A DNA stretch of 64,000 bases from Sorangium aterium (GCF_028368935.1 NZ_JAQNDK010000001.1:186001-250000), one strand, 5' to 3'; numbered from the stretch's first letter, positions 25,200 through 35,889 are shown. Translations and numbers: made by a program. The notes: a model not told the origin generated them from the letters alone.

Positions 25200-26138
25200 T
25201 CAGGGCGCGGCGATCCAGGTCTCCCAGGCTCGAGAGAAGTCGTCGGCGTGGATCTCGTGGCCGCGCTCCGGGTGCACCACGAGCTCGTGCTCCCAGCCGT
25301 GCTGGGTCAGCACGTCGGCGAGGTTCTCGGCGCTCGCGATGGTGGAGGCGAGCTCGAGCTCGCCGACGGCGATGAAGATCGGCGGCCTCTCCTCGGAGAA
25401 CAGGTCCTCCTCGATGACCATGCGCCCCGCGCCGACGAGCGCCGCGCCGTCGACGGCGACGAGGCCTTCGAGCGCCACGTAGCTCGCGAAATAGCCGCCG
25501 TTGGAGAAGCCCATGACATAACGCCCGCCGAACGTCTGGCCGAGGATCCGCTCCATCAGCGCCTCTGCGCGCATCCACTCTTCGAGCAGGGCGGGCGCCG
25601 CGGCGTCGACGGTCTCGCGGCGCGTTGGCCAGCAGGAGTAGGTCTCCACGGACGGATCCCATGTGCAGAGTCCTGGTTTCCCGCGCGGGAACACGGCGAC
25701 GGCGCCGAGCGCCTCGGCGGCCTCCGCGGCGGTCGCCTGGAGGTCCACGGGCAGCGAGTCGGGCGCCATGGCCCCGTGCAGCACATAAAGGATCGGCGCG
25801 CCGCGGAGCGCGGTCTCCGGCACATGGAAGCAGGTGTGGTCGTCCAGGCCGATCCACCCTGCCGAGCACCAGTCCGTCTCGACCGGCTCCCAGCTCAGCG
25901 CCCCGCCCGCGCCGCCCTGCCCGCCCCCGCCACCCTGGCCGCCCGCGTTGCCTTGCTCGCTCGCGCCCGACGCGCCGCTGCTCGCCTCGATCGGGTCCGC
26001 GGCGGCGCCGCCCCCCCCGCCCTCGGGAGCGCCCGCGGCGCTGGATCCACGCGGCGCCTCGCTGGCAGCGCGCTCGCACGCGGCAAGCGCCAGCACCGCC
26101 ATGCTCGCCACGATTGCCGCGCGGTCCGCCCTGTCCAT
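25200..26138 (-). CDS. Alpha/beta-hydrolase lipoprotein (LpqC/PHB-depolymerase-like esterase)
   Basis: 312 residues. An N-terminal lipoprotein signal (A-I-V-A-S-M-A-V-L-A-L-A-A-C) is followed by a Gly/Gln-rich spacer. The enzyme part has YVLHGAMAPDSLPVDLQATA, a serine nucleophile in G-F-S-N-G-G (GxSxG), then IFIAVGELE near the acid position and H-P-E-R-G-H-E-I-H for the catalytic His. This is the arrangement of the esterase D/PHB depolymerase group. The substrate is unknown. ATG 26138 is the first start that gives a lipobox; the frame upstream is a shadow of the divergent oxidase gene. Confidence 0.75.
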   Translation of the reverse strand: MDRADRAAIVASMAVLALAACERAASEAPRGSSAAGAPEGGGGGAAADPIEASSGASGASEQGNAGGQGGGGGQGGAGGALSWEPVETDWCSAGWIGLDDHTCFHVPETALRGAPILYVLHGAMAPDSLPVDLQATAAEAAEALGAVAVFPRGKPGLCTWDPSVETYSCWPTRRETVDAAAPALLEEWMRAEALMERILGQTFGGRYVMGFSNGGYFASYVALEGLVAVDGAALVGAGRMVIEEDLFSEERPPIFIAVGELELASTIASAENLADVLTQHGWEHELVVHPERGHEIHADDFSRAWETWIAAP

Positions 26139-26324
26139 GCGCGCGGCCAAGATGCCCTGTCGGCCGTGGCGCTGCAACACGCGCACGGCGCCGCAACACT
26201 CGCGCGGCGCTGCGCCGCGAGGACTCCCGCCAGCGAACCGACCCGCTCGGCGCGCCGGCGCCGGGGTGAGGGCGAAGACCGCCTGCCCTTGCCCTCCCGG
26301 CGATGCCGCACTACCGACCCAGCC

Positions 26325-27731
26325 ATGACCCCGCTTCCCGGCCTCCCCGGCGCCTTCCTCGCGGCCGTCCAGCGCGAGTTCCCCGCGGATTTCCTCTCGA
26401 CGGACGCTGCCGATCTCGCGACGTTCGGCCGCGACTGGACCAAGGTCCACGAGCCCAGGCCCTCGGCCCTCGCGCTCCCGCGGTCGACCGACGAGGTCTC
26501 GAGGCTGCTCCGCCTCTGCTCGGAGCACCGCGTCCCGGTCGTGCCCTCCGGCGGCCGCACGGGGCTCGCCGCCGGCGCCGTGGCGGCCAGGGGCGAGCTC
26601 GTCGTGTCGCTCGAGCGGATGCGCAAGATGGGCCCGGTCGATGTCCTCGGCGCGACCGTGCGCGTCGAGGCCGGCGCGGTCACCGAGGCGGTGCACCAGC
26701 ACGTCGCGCCGCACGGCCTCACCTGGCCCGTCGACTTCGCCTCGAAGGGGTCGAGCCAGGTCGGCGGCAACATCGCCACGAACGCCGGCGGCGTGAAGGT
26801 CATCCGTTATGGCCTGACGCGCCAGTGGGTCCTCGGGCTCACCGTCGTCACCGCGAGCGGCTCCGTGCTCGAGCTGAACGGCGCGCTCGAGAAGAACAAC
26901 ACGGGGATCGACCTGCGCCAGCTGTTCATCGGCAGCGAGGGCACGCTCGGCATCATCACCGAGGCGACGCTCAAGCTCACGCGGGTGCCCGAGGCGCTCA
27001 ACGTGTTCCTGTTCGCGGTGCCCGACCTCGCCGGCGTGCTCGCGCTGTTCCGCGAGGCCCGGACGGGGCCGTTCGTGGTGATGGCCTACGAGTTCTTCAC
27101 CGAGAAGTGCCAGGCGCGCCTGCGCCGCCACCGGAACGTGCGCGTGCCGCTCTCGGCGCCGTCGGACTACTACGTGCTCATCGAGGTCGAGCGCGGCGAG
27201 CCCGAGGCGCTCGAGGCGTGGATCACCTCGCTGTTCGAGCGCGGGCTGGTCACCGACGGCACGCTCGCGCAGCACGGCGCGCAGGCCGCGGAGCTCTGGG
27301 CGCTCCGCGAGGGGATCAGCGAGAGCCTGTCGGCGACCGGGCTGCCGCACAAGAACGACGTGTCCCTCCCGATCCAGGAGCTCGAGGGCTTCTGCTCCGA
27401 GCTCGAGAGCCTCTTCGAGGCCCGCTATCCAGGGTGGGAGATCGCGCTCTTCGGCCACATCGGCGACGGCAACCTCCACATCAACGTGATGAAGCCCGAC
27501 GACCTCACGCGCGAGGAGTTCCTGAAGCGCACCCACGAGGCGGATCACGCCATCTTCTCGCTCGTGAAGAAGTACCACGGCAGCATCTCCGCCGAGCACG
27601 GCATCGGCCTGCTCAAGAAGGATTACCTGCCCTACTCTCGCTCGGCCGAGGAGCTGGCGATCATGAGGTCGATCAAGCGGGCGCTCGATCCGCTGAACCT
27701 CATGAACCCAGGCAAGATCATCGACGTCTGA
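26325..27731 (+). CDS. FAD-linked oxidase, glycolate/D-lactate dehydrogenase type (GlcD-like)
   Basis: 468 residues. The FAD PCMH domain is clear: VPVVPSGGRTGLAAGAV, then VDFASKGSSQVGGNIATNAGG and LRQLFIGSEGTLGIITEATL. The C-terminal substrate domain ends with GHIGDGNLHINV and SISAEHGIGLLKKDYL, both typical of D-2-hydroxyacid dehydrogenases (GlcD, D-LDH, D2HGDH). It oxidises a D-2-hydroxyacid to the 2-oxoacid, using FAD. No GlcE/GlcF subunits are adjacent, so a stand-alone D-lactate or D-2-hydroxyglutarate enzyme is likelier than glycolate oxidase. ATG 26325 was chosen at the conserved N-terminus. Confidence 0.88.
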   Translation: MTPLPGLPGAFLAAVQREFPADFLSTDAADLATFGRDWTKVHEPRPSALALPRSTDEVSRLLRLCSEHRVPVVPSGGRTGLAAGAVAARGELVVSLERMRKMGPVDVLGATVRVEAGAVTEAVHQHVAPHGLTWPVDFASKGSSQVGGNIATNAGGVKVIRYGLTRQWVLGLTVVTASGSVLELNGALEKNNTGIDLRQLFIGSEGTLGIITEATLKLTRVPEALNVFLFAVPDLAGVLALFREARTGPFVVMAYEFFTEKCQARLRRHRNVRVPLSAPSDYYVLIEVERGEPEALEAWITSLFERGLVTDGTLAQHGAQAAELWALREGISESLSATGLPHKNDVSLPIQELEGFCSELESLFEARYPGWEIALFGHIGDGNLHINVMKPDDLTREEFLKRTHEADHAIFSLVKKYHGSISAEHGIGLLKKDYLPYSRSAEELAIMRSIKRALDPLNLMNPGKIIDV

Positions 27732-27849
27732 GCGCCCTCCGGCTCGCTCGCGACGCACGCGGACCCCCATGGTGCAACCAGCGATTCAACCCGTGACCGC
27801 ACGGCAGAGCGCCGGCGGCCGTTCGATGGAATCAGCGCAAGGAGAGACG

Positions 27850-28722
<873 letters not shown>

Positions 28723-28737
28723 CGCGCTCGCTGCAGC

Positions 28738-28796
28738 GCGGTCGCGCCGCGCTGCCCCGCGAGCGGCGCTCGCGCGAGCGCGCGCGGCGCGACCGC
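28738..28796 (+). terminator. Long stem-loop after the epoxide-hydrolase gene
   Basis: A 15-bp perfect stem (GCGGTCGCGCCGCGC with GCGCGGCGCGACCGC) starts 16 bases after the stop codon. The 29-base loop itself contains GCGAGC/GCTCGC. No T-run follows, as is usual in very GC-rich genomes. Confidence 0.65.
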
Positions 28797-28869
28797 CGGC
28801 GAGGCGCGTTTCCTGCCGTACGTACCCGTTTGACACGGCGGAGCGACCGATCGAACCTGGCGGGCGCTC

Positions 28870-30105
28870 ATGCTCCGCCGCATCCCCGATCGCAATATCT
28901 GGCTCGTTTTTGGCGCGATTTTCCTCCTCGGTCTCGCGTACGGCATCGCCATCTCGCTCACGGCGGTCTTCCTCGATGCGCGCGGGTTCACCAAGACCGA
29001 CATCGGCCTGCTCGCGTCGTGCTTCGCGCTCGGCATCGTCCTGCTCTCGCTGCCGATGGACACGCTCATCCGCCGGTTCTCGGCGAAGACCACGCTGATG
29101 CTCGCGCTGGCCGGGTACGCGGCGGCGGTCGGCGCCTTCCCCTTCCTGCCGAGCTTCGCCGCCATCGCCGCGGTGCGTTTCCTCGACGGGGCCTGCTCGG
29201 TCGGCATCTGGGTGAGCTGCGAGACGATCCTGCTTGCCCGGTCGGACAAGGACAACAAGGCGTTCGTCACGAGCCTCTACGCCGTCTCGATGGCGCTGGG
29301 CTACGTCCTCGGACCGCTCTGCGCGCCGCACATCGTCGCGCTCTCCTCGATGCCCGCGGCGTTCCTCCTCTCGTGCGTGATCTCGCTGATCTCGGCCGTC
29401 CTCGTGCTCGCGCGCCTCGACCGCGACCTGCCGGGCATGTCCGAAGCCCACGGGAAGGCCGGCGCGGCGAGCGCGGAGGATCCCTCGTCGTCCTCCGCCT
29501 CGATCCTCTGGCGCATCAAGACCGCGTGCTTCGCGACCTTCGCCTACGGGTATTTCCAGGCGTCGGTCGTGCTGTTCCTCCCGCTCTACCTGATGGCGTC
29601 CAAGGGGGTCACGCGCGATCAGACGATCCAGATCCCCGCCTACTTCGCGGTGGGCATGCTCCTCTTCACCAACGTCTTTGGCCGGATCGGCGACCGCCGC
29701 GGCCACCTCCTGCTCATGCGCGTGCTCGGCACGATCGGCACGCTGATGATCCTCGGCTTCGTGTACCTCGATCGTTACGACGCGATGTGCGCGGCCGTGT
29801 TCGTCGCGGGGGCGACGCTCGCGTCGATATCGCCGCTCAGCCTGGCGCTCCAGGGCGTCGTCACCGCGCCGCGCGACTACAGCCGCGCGAACTCGATCTA
29901 CAACGTCTTCTACGCCGCCGGGATGCTCCTCGGCCCCCCCGCGTCGAGCGCCATCTACCAGGCCGCGGGCGGCATCGCGATGATCTACCACCTCGCGGTG
30001 CTGTGGGCCGCGTTCGTCGTATTCACCGTCGTCTTCGCGGGCGACGACCCGGCCTCGCGGCGCAGCGCCGGAGAGCGCGTCAGCGTCCCGGTCTGGAATG
30101 AATAG
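28870..30105 (+). CDS. Major facilitator superfamily transporter
   Basis: 411 residues with 12 hydrophobic segments. The first helix pair is IWLVFGAIFLLGLAYGIAIS, and the MFS loop motif GRIGDRRGHLLLMRVLG occurs after helix 8 in place of the more usual loop 2-3 position. Two six-helix halves are separated by a charged Ser-rich loop at about residues 190-215. The substrate is not recognisable. It ends 3' to 3' with serA. Confidence 0.85.
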   Translation: MLRRIPDRNIWLVFGAIFLLGLAYGIAISLTAVFLDARGFTKTDIGLLASCFALGIVLLSLPMDTLIRRFSAKTTLMLALAGYAAAVGAFPFLPSFAAIAAVRFLDGACSVGIWVSCETILLARSDKDNKAFVTSLYAVSMALGYVLGPLCAPHIVALSSMPAAFLLSCVISLISAVLVLARLDRDLPGMSEAHGKAGAASAEDPSSSSASILWRIKTACFATFAYGYFQASVVLFLPLYLMASKGVTRDQTIQIPAYFAVGMLLFTNVFGRIGDRRGHLLLMRVLGTIGTLMILGFVYLDRYDAMCAAVFVAGATLASISPLSLALQGVVTAPRDYSRANSIYNVFYAAGMLLGPPASSAIYQAAGGIAMIYHLAVLWAAFVVFTVVFAGDDPASRRSAGERVSVPVWNE

Positions 30106-30106
30106 C

Positions 30107-30130
30107 GCCGGGGCGCGGCGGCGCCCCGGC
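30107..30130. terminator. Bidirectional terminator between MFS and serA genes
   Basis: GCCGGGGCGC pairs perfectly with GCGCCCCGGC around a GGCG loop, starting two bases after the MFS stop codon and 12 bases before the serA stop on the other strand. It can act for both converging transcripts. Confidence 0.75.
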
Positions 30131-30141
30131 TCGACGCGGCT

Positions 30142-31401
30142 TCAGTAGAGCACGCGGGTGCGGATGCTGGTCTCCAGCGCGCCGATGCGCCGGCTCACCT
30201 CGGCGGACACGTCCTGCGACAGGTCCATGATCAGGTAACCGATGTTGGCGTCGGTCGACAGGACCTGGCTGTCGATGTTGGCGTTCACGTCCGACACGAT
30301 GCGGTTCACGTCGCGGAGCACGCCGGGCACGTTGCGGTGGACGTTGAGGACGCGGTGCGTGCCCTTGAGCGGCGGGAGCTCGACATTCGGAAAGTTCACA
30401 GCGCCCGTCGTCGCCCCGGTCGTCCCGAGCTGCGTCAGCGCGCGCGACACCTCGCGCCCGATGGCCTCCTGCGCCTCCTCGGTCGAGCCGCCGATGTGCG
30501 GCGTCAGGATCACGTTCGGGAGCTTCTGCAGCTCGGTCAGGAAGCCGTCAGAGTTCGACTCCGGCTCCTCCGGGTAGACGTCGATCGCCGCGCCCGCGAG
30601 GTGGCCGCTCTTCAGCGCCTCGGCCAGCGCCGGGATCACCACGACCGAGCCGCGGCTCGCGTTGAGCAGGTACGCGCCCTTGCGCATCTGCGCGAGCTCG
30701 GCGGCGCCGATCATGTCCCGCGTCTCCGACGTGGCCGGCACGTGGAGCGAGACGAAATCCGACTCCGCGAGCAGCGCCTGCAGCGTCGGCAGCGCGCGGT
30801 TGTTGCCCATCGGGAGCTTCTGGGCGATGTCGTAGTAGACGACGCGCATGCCCATCGCCTCGGCGAGCACCCCGAGCTGCTGGCCGATGTGGCCGTAGCC
30901 GATGAGGCCGATGGTCTTGCCGCGGATCTCGTAGCAGGCCTTCGAGACCTTCTTCCAGGTGCCCGCGTGCACCTCGCGCGACCTGTCCCCGAGCTGCCGG
31001 GCCAGCATGATGGACTCGCCGATGATCATCTCGGCGACGCTGCGCGTGTTGCTGAACGGCGCGTTGAACACAGGCACCCCGCGCCGGTTCGCTGCGTCGA
31101 GGTCGACCTGGTTCGTGCCGATGCAGAAGCACCCGATAGAGAGCAGCTTGTCCGCCTTCTCCAGCACGCGCGCGGTGACGTGCGTCTTGCTCCGGATGCC
31201 GAGAATGTCCACGCCCGCGAGCGCGGCGATGAGCTCGTCTTCCTTCAGCGCGGAGCTCCGCGTCTCGATCTCGAACGATCGCGACCGGAACAGCTCGTGC
31301 GCGCTCTGGTGAATGTTCTCGAGCAGGAGCACCTTGACGGGCTCCTTCACGACAGGGGGGGTCGTCTGGAATTTCGTTGCTGAGGGCGTCATGGGCTTCA
31401 T
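30142..31401 (-). CDS. serA: D-3-phosphoglycerate dehydrogenase
   Basis: 419 residues. It has the D-isomer 2-hydroxyacid dehydrogenase fold with the NAD motif GLIGYGHIGQQLG, catalytic Arg in NASRGSVV, Glu in DVYPEEPE and His in TPHIGGSTEEAQ. The C-terminal ~75 residues form an ACT domain (HRNVPGVLRDVNRIVSDVNANI; TDANIGYLIMDL), as in E. coli-type SerA. It oxidises 3-phosphoglycerate for serine synthesis; the ACT domain implies serine feedback. The start is taken at the first ATG of a leader, with a second ATG three codons later equally possible. Confidence 0.92.
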   Translation of the reverse strand: MKPMTPSATKFQTTPPVVKEPVKVLLLENIHQSAHELFRSRSFEIETRSSALKEDELIAALAGVDILGIRSKTHVTARVLEKADKLLSIGCFCIGTNQVDLDAANRRGVPVFNAPFSNTRSVAEMIIGESIMLARQLGDRSREVHAGTWKKVSKACYEIRGKTIGLIGYGHIGQQLGVLAEAMGMRVVYYDIAQKLPMGNNRALPTLQALLAESDFVSLHVPATSETRDMIGAAELAQMRKGAYLLNASRGSVVVIPALAEALKSGHLAGAAIDVYPEEPESNSDGFLTELQKLPNVILTPHIGGSTEEAQEAIGREVSRALTQLGTTGATTGAVNFPNVELPPLKGTHRVLNVHRNVPGVLRDVNRIVSDVNANIDSQVLSTDANIGYLIMDLSQDVSAEVSRRIGALETSIRTRVLY

Positions 31402-31574
31402 CCGTCAAGGCCACATCTACCGCAACTTCGCCCTTTTGCATCCCAGGATCCGATGCGACGCCGATGCCAGGGCGCATCCGTTCCGCGCATCCGTTGCGCG
31501 CGGCAGACTGCCGCGCCGCCCCGCCGCGCGCCGCAGGGGAGACGCCTCGCCGATAGCAAGCTAGATTGCGCCGC

Positions 31575-32741
31575 ATGCGCCACCGCAGACACGCTCGACT
31601 CCCTGCCGTCCTCGTCGTCGCCGCGCTCGCCGCCTCCGCTGGATGCAAGGGGAAGCCCGGCCCCAGCGGACCGTCGCCCAACGCGACGAAGGTCCCCGAC
31701 GCGCCGACGGCGTCGGCGACGATCGACACGACGCCGCCGCCCGTCCCGCCGTCGAAGGGCGCGCTCATCGAGGACGAGCGCAACTCGATCGCCGTGTTCC
31801 GCGACGTCGCGCCCTCGACGGTCTTCGTGACCCAGCAGCGGCTCGTGGTGGACCGCTTCTGGGGTACCGCCGTCGAGGTGCCCGCGGGCTCGGGCTCGGG
31901 CTTCGTCTGGGACGCCGACGGGCACGTCGTCACGAACTACCACGTCGTGGCCGGCGCCCAGTCGCTCGTCGTCCGGCTCCAGGGGGAGAAGACGTTCCCG
32001 GCGAAGCTCGTCGGCGTCGAGCCGCGCAAGGACATCGCGGTCATCAAGATCGACGCCCCCAAGGACATGCTGAAGCCGATCCAGGTCGCGCCCCTGCGCG
32101 AGCCGCTGGAGGTCGGGCAGAAGGCGATCGCGATCGGCAACCCGTTCGGCCTCGATCACACGCTGACGACCGGCATCATCAGCGCGCTCGGGCGCCAGGT
32201 CCAGGGCGTGGGCGAGGTGACCATCCGCGACATGATCCAGACGGACGCCGCCATCAACCCCGGCAACTCCGGCGGCCCGCTGCTCGACTCGAGCGGGCAC
32301 CTCATCGGGATGAACACGATGATCTTCTCGAAGAGCGGCAGCTCCGCTGGCATCGGCTTCGCCGTGCCGTCGACGACGATCGCGCGGATCGTCCCGCAGA
32401 TCATCCGGACCGGGAAGGCCGAGCAGGTCGGCCTCGGCATCCAGCTCGATCAGTCCCGCCGCCTCGAGCGGCGCAACGGCATCCGCGGCCTCATCATCAT
32501 GAGCGTCGTCCCGGGCGGCCCCGCCGAAAAGGCGGGCCTGCACGGCCTCTCCGAGGGCGACCGCGGGCTCGTCCTCGGCGACGTGATCGTCGGGATCGAC
32601 GGCACGCCCGTCGCGGACTACGACGGGCTGTACCAGGTGCTCGACGGCAAGAAGCCGGGCGACAAGGTGAAGGTCGACGTGCTCCGCGGCCCCAACGGCG
32701 AGAAGGCCACCATCGAGGTCGCGGTAGAGCTCCTCGGCTGA
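31575..32741 (+). CDS. HtrA/DegP-like serine protease lipoprotein with PDZ domain
   Basis: 388 residues. A basic lipoprotein signal (LVVAALAASAGC) and a Pro/Ser linker precede a trypsin-like domain with His (VVTNYHVVAGA), Asp (PRKDIAVIKID) and Ser (NPGNSGGPLLDSSGHLIG), then one PDZ domain (GIRGLIIMSVVPGGPAEKAGL...GDVIVGIDGTPVADY). It probably handles envelope protein quality control from the periplasmic or outer-membrane face. ATG 31575 is preferred over the TTG three codons upstream. The lipid anchor is unusual for DegP-type enzymes. Confidence 0.88.
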   Translation: MRHRRHARLPAVLVVAALAASAGCKGKPGPSGPSPNATKVPDAPTASATIDTTPPPVPPSKGALIEDERNSIAVFRDVAPSTVFVTQQRLVVDRFWGTAVEVPAGSGSGFVWDADGHVVTNYHVVAGAQSLVVRLQGEKTFPAKLVGVEPRKDIAVIKIDAPKDMLKPIQVAPLREPLEVGQKAIAIGNPFGLDHTLTTGIISALGRQVQGVGEVTIRDMIQTDAAINPGNSGGPLLDSSGHLIGMNTMIFSKSGSSAGIGFAVPSTTIARIVPQIIRTGKAEQVGLGIQLDQSRRLERRNGIRGLIIMSVVPGGPAEKAGLHGLSEGDRGLVLGDVIVGIDGTPVADYDGLYQVLDGKKPGDKVKVDVLRGPNGEKATIEVAVELLG

Positions 32742-32815
32742 GCCGCCCCGTCTCCGCCCCGTCCCCGATATATGCGAGCGCCTGTGGAGCTCGCCCGCTG
32801 CGGCGGGCTCCCCTC

Positions 32816-34192
32816 TCAGGCAATGATCGTATCGACGAGTCCACCTTCTAGGCTCTCGTCGCCGAAGTCGTCGAGCGGGCCGCCCTGGCCGTTCGTGCAG
32901 CCGACGGCCGCGCCGATCGTGTTGAGCAGCTTGTTGACGGTGATCCGCTCGTCGATGAACTGGCCGGTCTTCAGGTAGCCCGCGGCGCCGCCGGCGAGGA
33001 TGTACGGGACCCTGGAGTAGGCGTGGTACTTGTCCGCGAGGTCGTTGAGCCACACGGCCACGCCGCGGTCGAGGAGCGTCCCCGAGCCGAGATCGTACGA
33101 CGAGAGCCTGTCGAGCAGGTGCTTGAACATCCGCGCGTGGATCCGGTCGATCTGGTGGTGCAGCTCCTGCGCGCCCTCGATCGGCGGGCCGACCTCGCCG
33201 TCGCCGTCGATGCGGTGCGAGATCTTGTGGAAGCTCTTCTGCCGCACGCCGTGGATCGTGTACTCGGTCGAGTCGTTGCCGTCGCCGACCTGCAGGGTCG
33301 CCGCGCGCGTCGCGCCGCACGCCATCGCGAGCGCGATGATGTCCATCTGCATGCGGGTGACGGTCTCCACGTTGTCGTAGCTGCCGACGTTCGGGGAGAT
33401 CGCCTCCATCTCCGCGACCCGCTCCGGCGGGAGCGCGCAGGCGAGCCCGACCTCGAGGTCACGGATGCTGTCGAAGTGGAGCTGTAGCCGCTCGCGGTCG
33501 CCCTTGCTGAGGTCCTTCCGGCGCATGAGCGCCTGCATCTGCTCCCGGACCAGGTCGTTCACGCTGGCGCGGCGCGCGGCCAGCGCCTCCGCGGCCGCGG
33601 CGTCCACCTCGGCGAGCCCGAAGAGCTTCTGGTACGCCTTGTACGGGTCGCGCTCGGCGGCGCGCAGCTGCTTCGGCCCGCGGTACGAGAGCACCTCGTT
33701 GATGTAGCCGGCCATCCTGCCCGCGTAGAGCGTCAGCGGCTCGACGCCCGCCGGGTTGAGCTCGGTCGCGATGCGGTTGTCGATCGACTCGCCCATCGCC
33801 AGCGACTCGTTGCCCGCCGGATCCTCCGACACCTGCGCGGCAGTCAGGCACTGGTTGCCGCCGCCGGAGTGGCCGCACCCGTTGCCCTGGAACGCGAAGC
33901 GGACGCCGCGCACCATGATCAGCCGGCTCGCGTAGTCCTTGAGCTCGCTCACCGCCCGATCGGCGTCCGCGGCCATCGACTCGGCGGTCAGCGGGCCTGT
34001 CGCGCTGGGCCAGAACATCTCCGGCTCGTCGCCGACCTGCTGCGCCACGCCGTTCGCCTGGCGCATGAAGATCGCGAAGGGCGGCACGTCGCCCGTACCG
34101 GCCGCCGCGCGGCGCGGCGCGAAGGTCTCCAGGAACGGGAGCGCCACCGTGACGCCGAACAGGCCTCGAAGCACACGTCGTCGGGTGATCAT
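32816..34192 (-). CDS. DUF1552 family Tat-exported protein
   Basis: 458 residues with a twin-arginine-like leader (M-I-T-R-R-R-V-L-R-G-L-F-G, then a short hydrophobic run). The body shows the DUF1552 pattern (RLIMVRGVRF; GNGCGHSGGGNQCLTA; SIDNRIATEL; the C-terminal VAVWLNDLADKYHAYSRVPYILAGGA). The family always occurs with DUF1592-type proteins in planctomycetes and myxobacteria and has no established activity. It overlaps the DUF1592 gene by four bases (ATGA), so the two are an operon. Confidence 0.88.
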   Translation of the reverse strand: MITRRRVLRGLFGVTVALPFLETFAPRRAAAGTGDVPPFAIFMRQANGVAQQVGDEPEMFWPSATGPLTAESMAADADRAVSELKDYASRLIMVRGVRFAFQGNGCGHSGGGNQCLTAAQVSEDPAGNESLAMGESIDNRIATELNPAGVEPLTLYAGRMAGYINEVLSYRGPKQLRAAERDPYKAYQKLFGLAEVDAAAAEALAARRASVNDLVREQMQALMRRKDLSKGDRERLQLHFDSIRDLEVGLACALPPERVAEMEAISPNVGSYDNVETVTRMQMDIIALAMACGATRAATLQVGDGNDSTEYTIHGVRQKSFHKISHRIDGDGEVGPPIEGAQELHHQIDRIHARMFKHLLDRLSSYDLGSGTLLDRGVAVWLNDLADKYHAYSRVPYILAGGAAGYLKTGQFIDERITVNKLLNTIGAAVGCTNGQGGPLDDFGDESLEGGLVDTIIA

Positions 34193-35889
34193 GGCGCCTC
34201 CGCGGGAACGCGAGCGAGGAACGGAGTCGAAGAGACGATCCGGACGATGAGCTCCTTGGTCGAGGCGCCGCCGCGCGACGCCTCGCCGAGCTCCTCGACG
34301 AGCGCCCGGTCCTCCGCGCGCACGCCGCGGCCGTGGGAGAACTCGATCCAGCGCTGCGCGTAGCACGCGTGCGCCTCGCTGCTCTCGGCAAGGAGCTGGC
34401 TGAACTCGACCGCATCCGCGTAGCTCCTCGGCTGGCCGCCGAGGGTGTAGACGTCCGCGGAGTCGACGGGCGCGCCATTGTCGGTCGTGCGGTACTTGCC
34501 GATCGCGTCGTAATGCTCGAAGGCGAACCCGGCGGGGTTGATGAGCACCCCGTGGCACGACGCGCCGCACGTCCCCTTGCCCGTGTGCGCCTCGACGCGC
34601 TCGCGGTTGGTCGCGAGCTCGCCCGGCGGCAGCGAGGTCGCGTTGTCGGGCGGCGGCGGCAGCGCCGCGCAGAGGATCCGGAGGTTCACGAACACGCCGC
34701 GGTGGATCGAGTCCGGCTGCCGCGCCGTCGCCTTCGCCGCGAGGAAGCCGAGGCGCGTGAGCAGCCCCGAGCGCTCCGCCTCGTCGAGCTCCACCCGCTT
34801 GAACTCGTCCGAGAAGTCGCCCTCGACGCCGTAGACCGCGGCGAGGTGATCGTTGACGAACGCCGTGCGCGCGGTGAGCAGGTCGGTGAGCCCGCCCTCC
34901 TCGTCGAAGACGACGTGATCCACGAAGAGCTCCGCCTCGCGCTGCATGTCGTCGCCCATCTCGGGGACGAACTCGGGGTAGAGCGCCTGGTCCTTGTTGA
35001 GGTCGTGGTACTGCTCGTAGTCGTAGAGCTGCCGGTGGAACGCGCCGACGACCTCGCGGGCGCGCTGGTCCTCGAGCATCCCCCCGGCGTAGGCGCGGAC
35101 GGCCTCGCGGCTCGAGAGCTCGCCCGCCTTCGCCGCCTCGAGGAGCTCGTCGGAGGGCATCGTGTTCCACAGGGTGTAGGCGAGCTTGGTCGCGATCTCG
35201 TATCCGCCGAGCGGGATGAGCCCCCCCTCCGCCGGCCCGGCGCCGATCTCGACGCGGTAGACGAAATGGGGGGACTGCAGAAACGCCTCGATCGCCGCGC
35301 GGACGCCCGCGGCGAACGGGTCCTCGCCCTCGAAGAGCTCCTCGCCGCGCTGGAACAGCGCGACGTACGCATCCCGCTCCTCGGCCGTGAGCGGGCGCCG
35401 GAACGCCCGCTCGCCGAACCGCTCGACGAACGCCTGCGCCCGCGCCTCCGGCGCGTCCGGCAGGTCCGCGGGCGCGATCCGATCGAGCTTGCCCTGGTCG
35501 GCGGTCACCATCGCCGCGAGCTCCTCGGCGGCGCGCTGGTAATCGCCCCAGAGGCCCGGCGCCACCAAGAGCGCAGCCTCGTTGTTGTCGAACACGCCGC
35601 CGAGCGGGTCGCTCGTGAACGACGCCGAGAGCCCGGGCCGGTCGTCGAGGCGCAGGAGGTCGCGCACCGTGTTCTCCCACTGCGCGTGGGTCAGCCGCGG
35701 GAACATGCTGCGCTCGGCGACCTCGGGCCCTGTCGGCCCGCCCGGAATGACGCCATCCCCTTCGCCTTCCCGCGGATCACCCACGGCGCCCGTACACCCC
35801 GAGATCAGGAGCGCAGCGACGCTCAGCTGCGCGCCGAACAGCCGCCGCCACCGCGGGAAGGCGGTCAATCGACAAGCCGGTGAGATCAT
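34189..35889 (-). CDS. DUF1592/DUF1588-type lipoprotein with CxxxCH haem-like motif
   Basis: 566 residues, a lipoprotein (SVAALLISGC). Domains in order: DUF1587-like FPRLTHAQWENTVRDLL, DUF1595-like FGERAFRRPLTAEERDAYVALF, DUF1592 (YRVEIGAG; GGYEIATKLAYTLWNTMPSDELL; FHRQLYDYEQYHDLNKD), DUF1588 (RLGFLAAKATARQPDSIHRGVF, then C-G-A-S-C-H with INPAGFAFEHYDAIGKYR) and DUF1585-like at the end. Family members carry C-x-x-C-H; here the spacing is one longer, so haem attachment is doubtful. ATG 35889 sits behind AGGAGAG. The 5' end lies in a 96-bp tandem duplication. Confidence 0.85.
   Translation of the reverse strand: MISPACRLTAFPRWRRLFGAQLSVAALLISGCTGAVGDPREGEGDGVIPGGPTGPEVAERSMFPRLTHAQWENTVRDLLRLDDRPGLSASFTSDPLGGVFDNNEAALLVAPGLWGDYQRAAEELAAMVTADQGKLDRIAPADLPDAPEARAQAFVERFGERAFRRPLTAEERDAYVALFQRGEELFEGEDPFAAGVRAAIEAFLQSPHFVYRVEIGAGPAEGGLIPLGGYEIATKLAYTLWNTMPSDELLEAAKAGELSSREAVRAYAGGMLEDQRAREVVGAFHRQLYDYEQYHDLNKDQALYPEFVPEMGDDMQREAELFVDHVVFDEEGGLTDLLTARTAFVNDHLAAVYGVEGDFSDEFKRVELDEAERSGLLTRLGFLAAKATARQPDSIHRGVFVNLRILCAALPPPPDNATSLPPGELATNRERVEAHTGKGTCGASCHGVLINPAGFAFEHYDAIGKYRTTDNGAPVDSADVYTLGGQPRSYADAVEFSQLLAESSEAHACYAQRWIEFSHGRGVRAEDRALVEELGEASRGGASTKELIVRIVSSTPFLARVPAEAP

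Noticed and set aside
32750-32815. GCCCGC/GCGGGC between the HtrA-like and DUF1552 stops as a terminator.
   Set aside because: Only a six-base stem with poor extension; too weak to list in GC-rich DNA.
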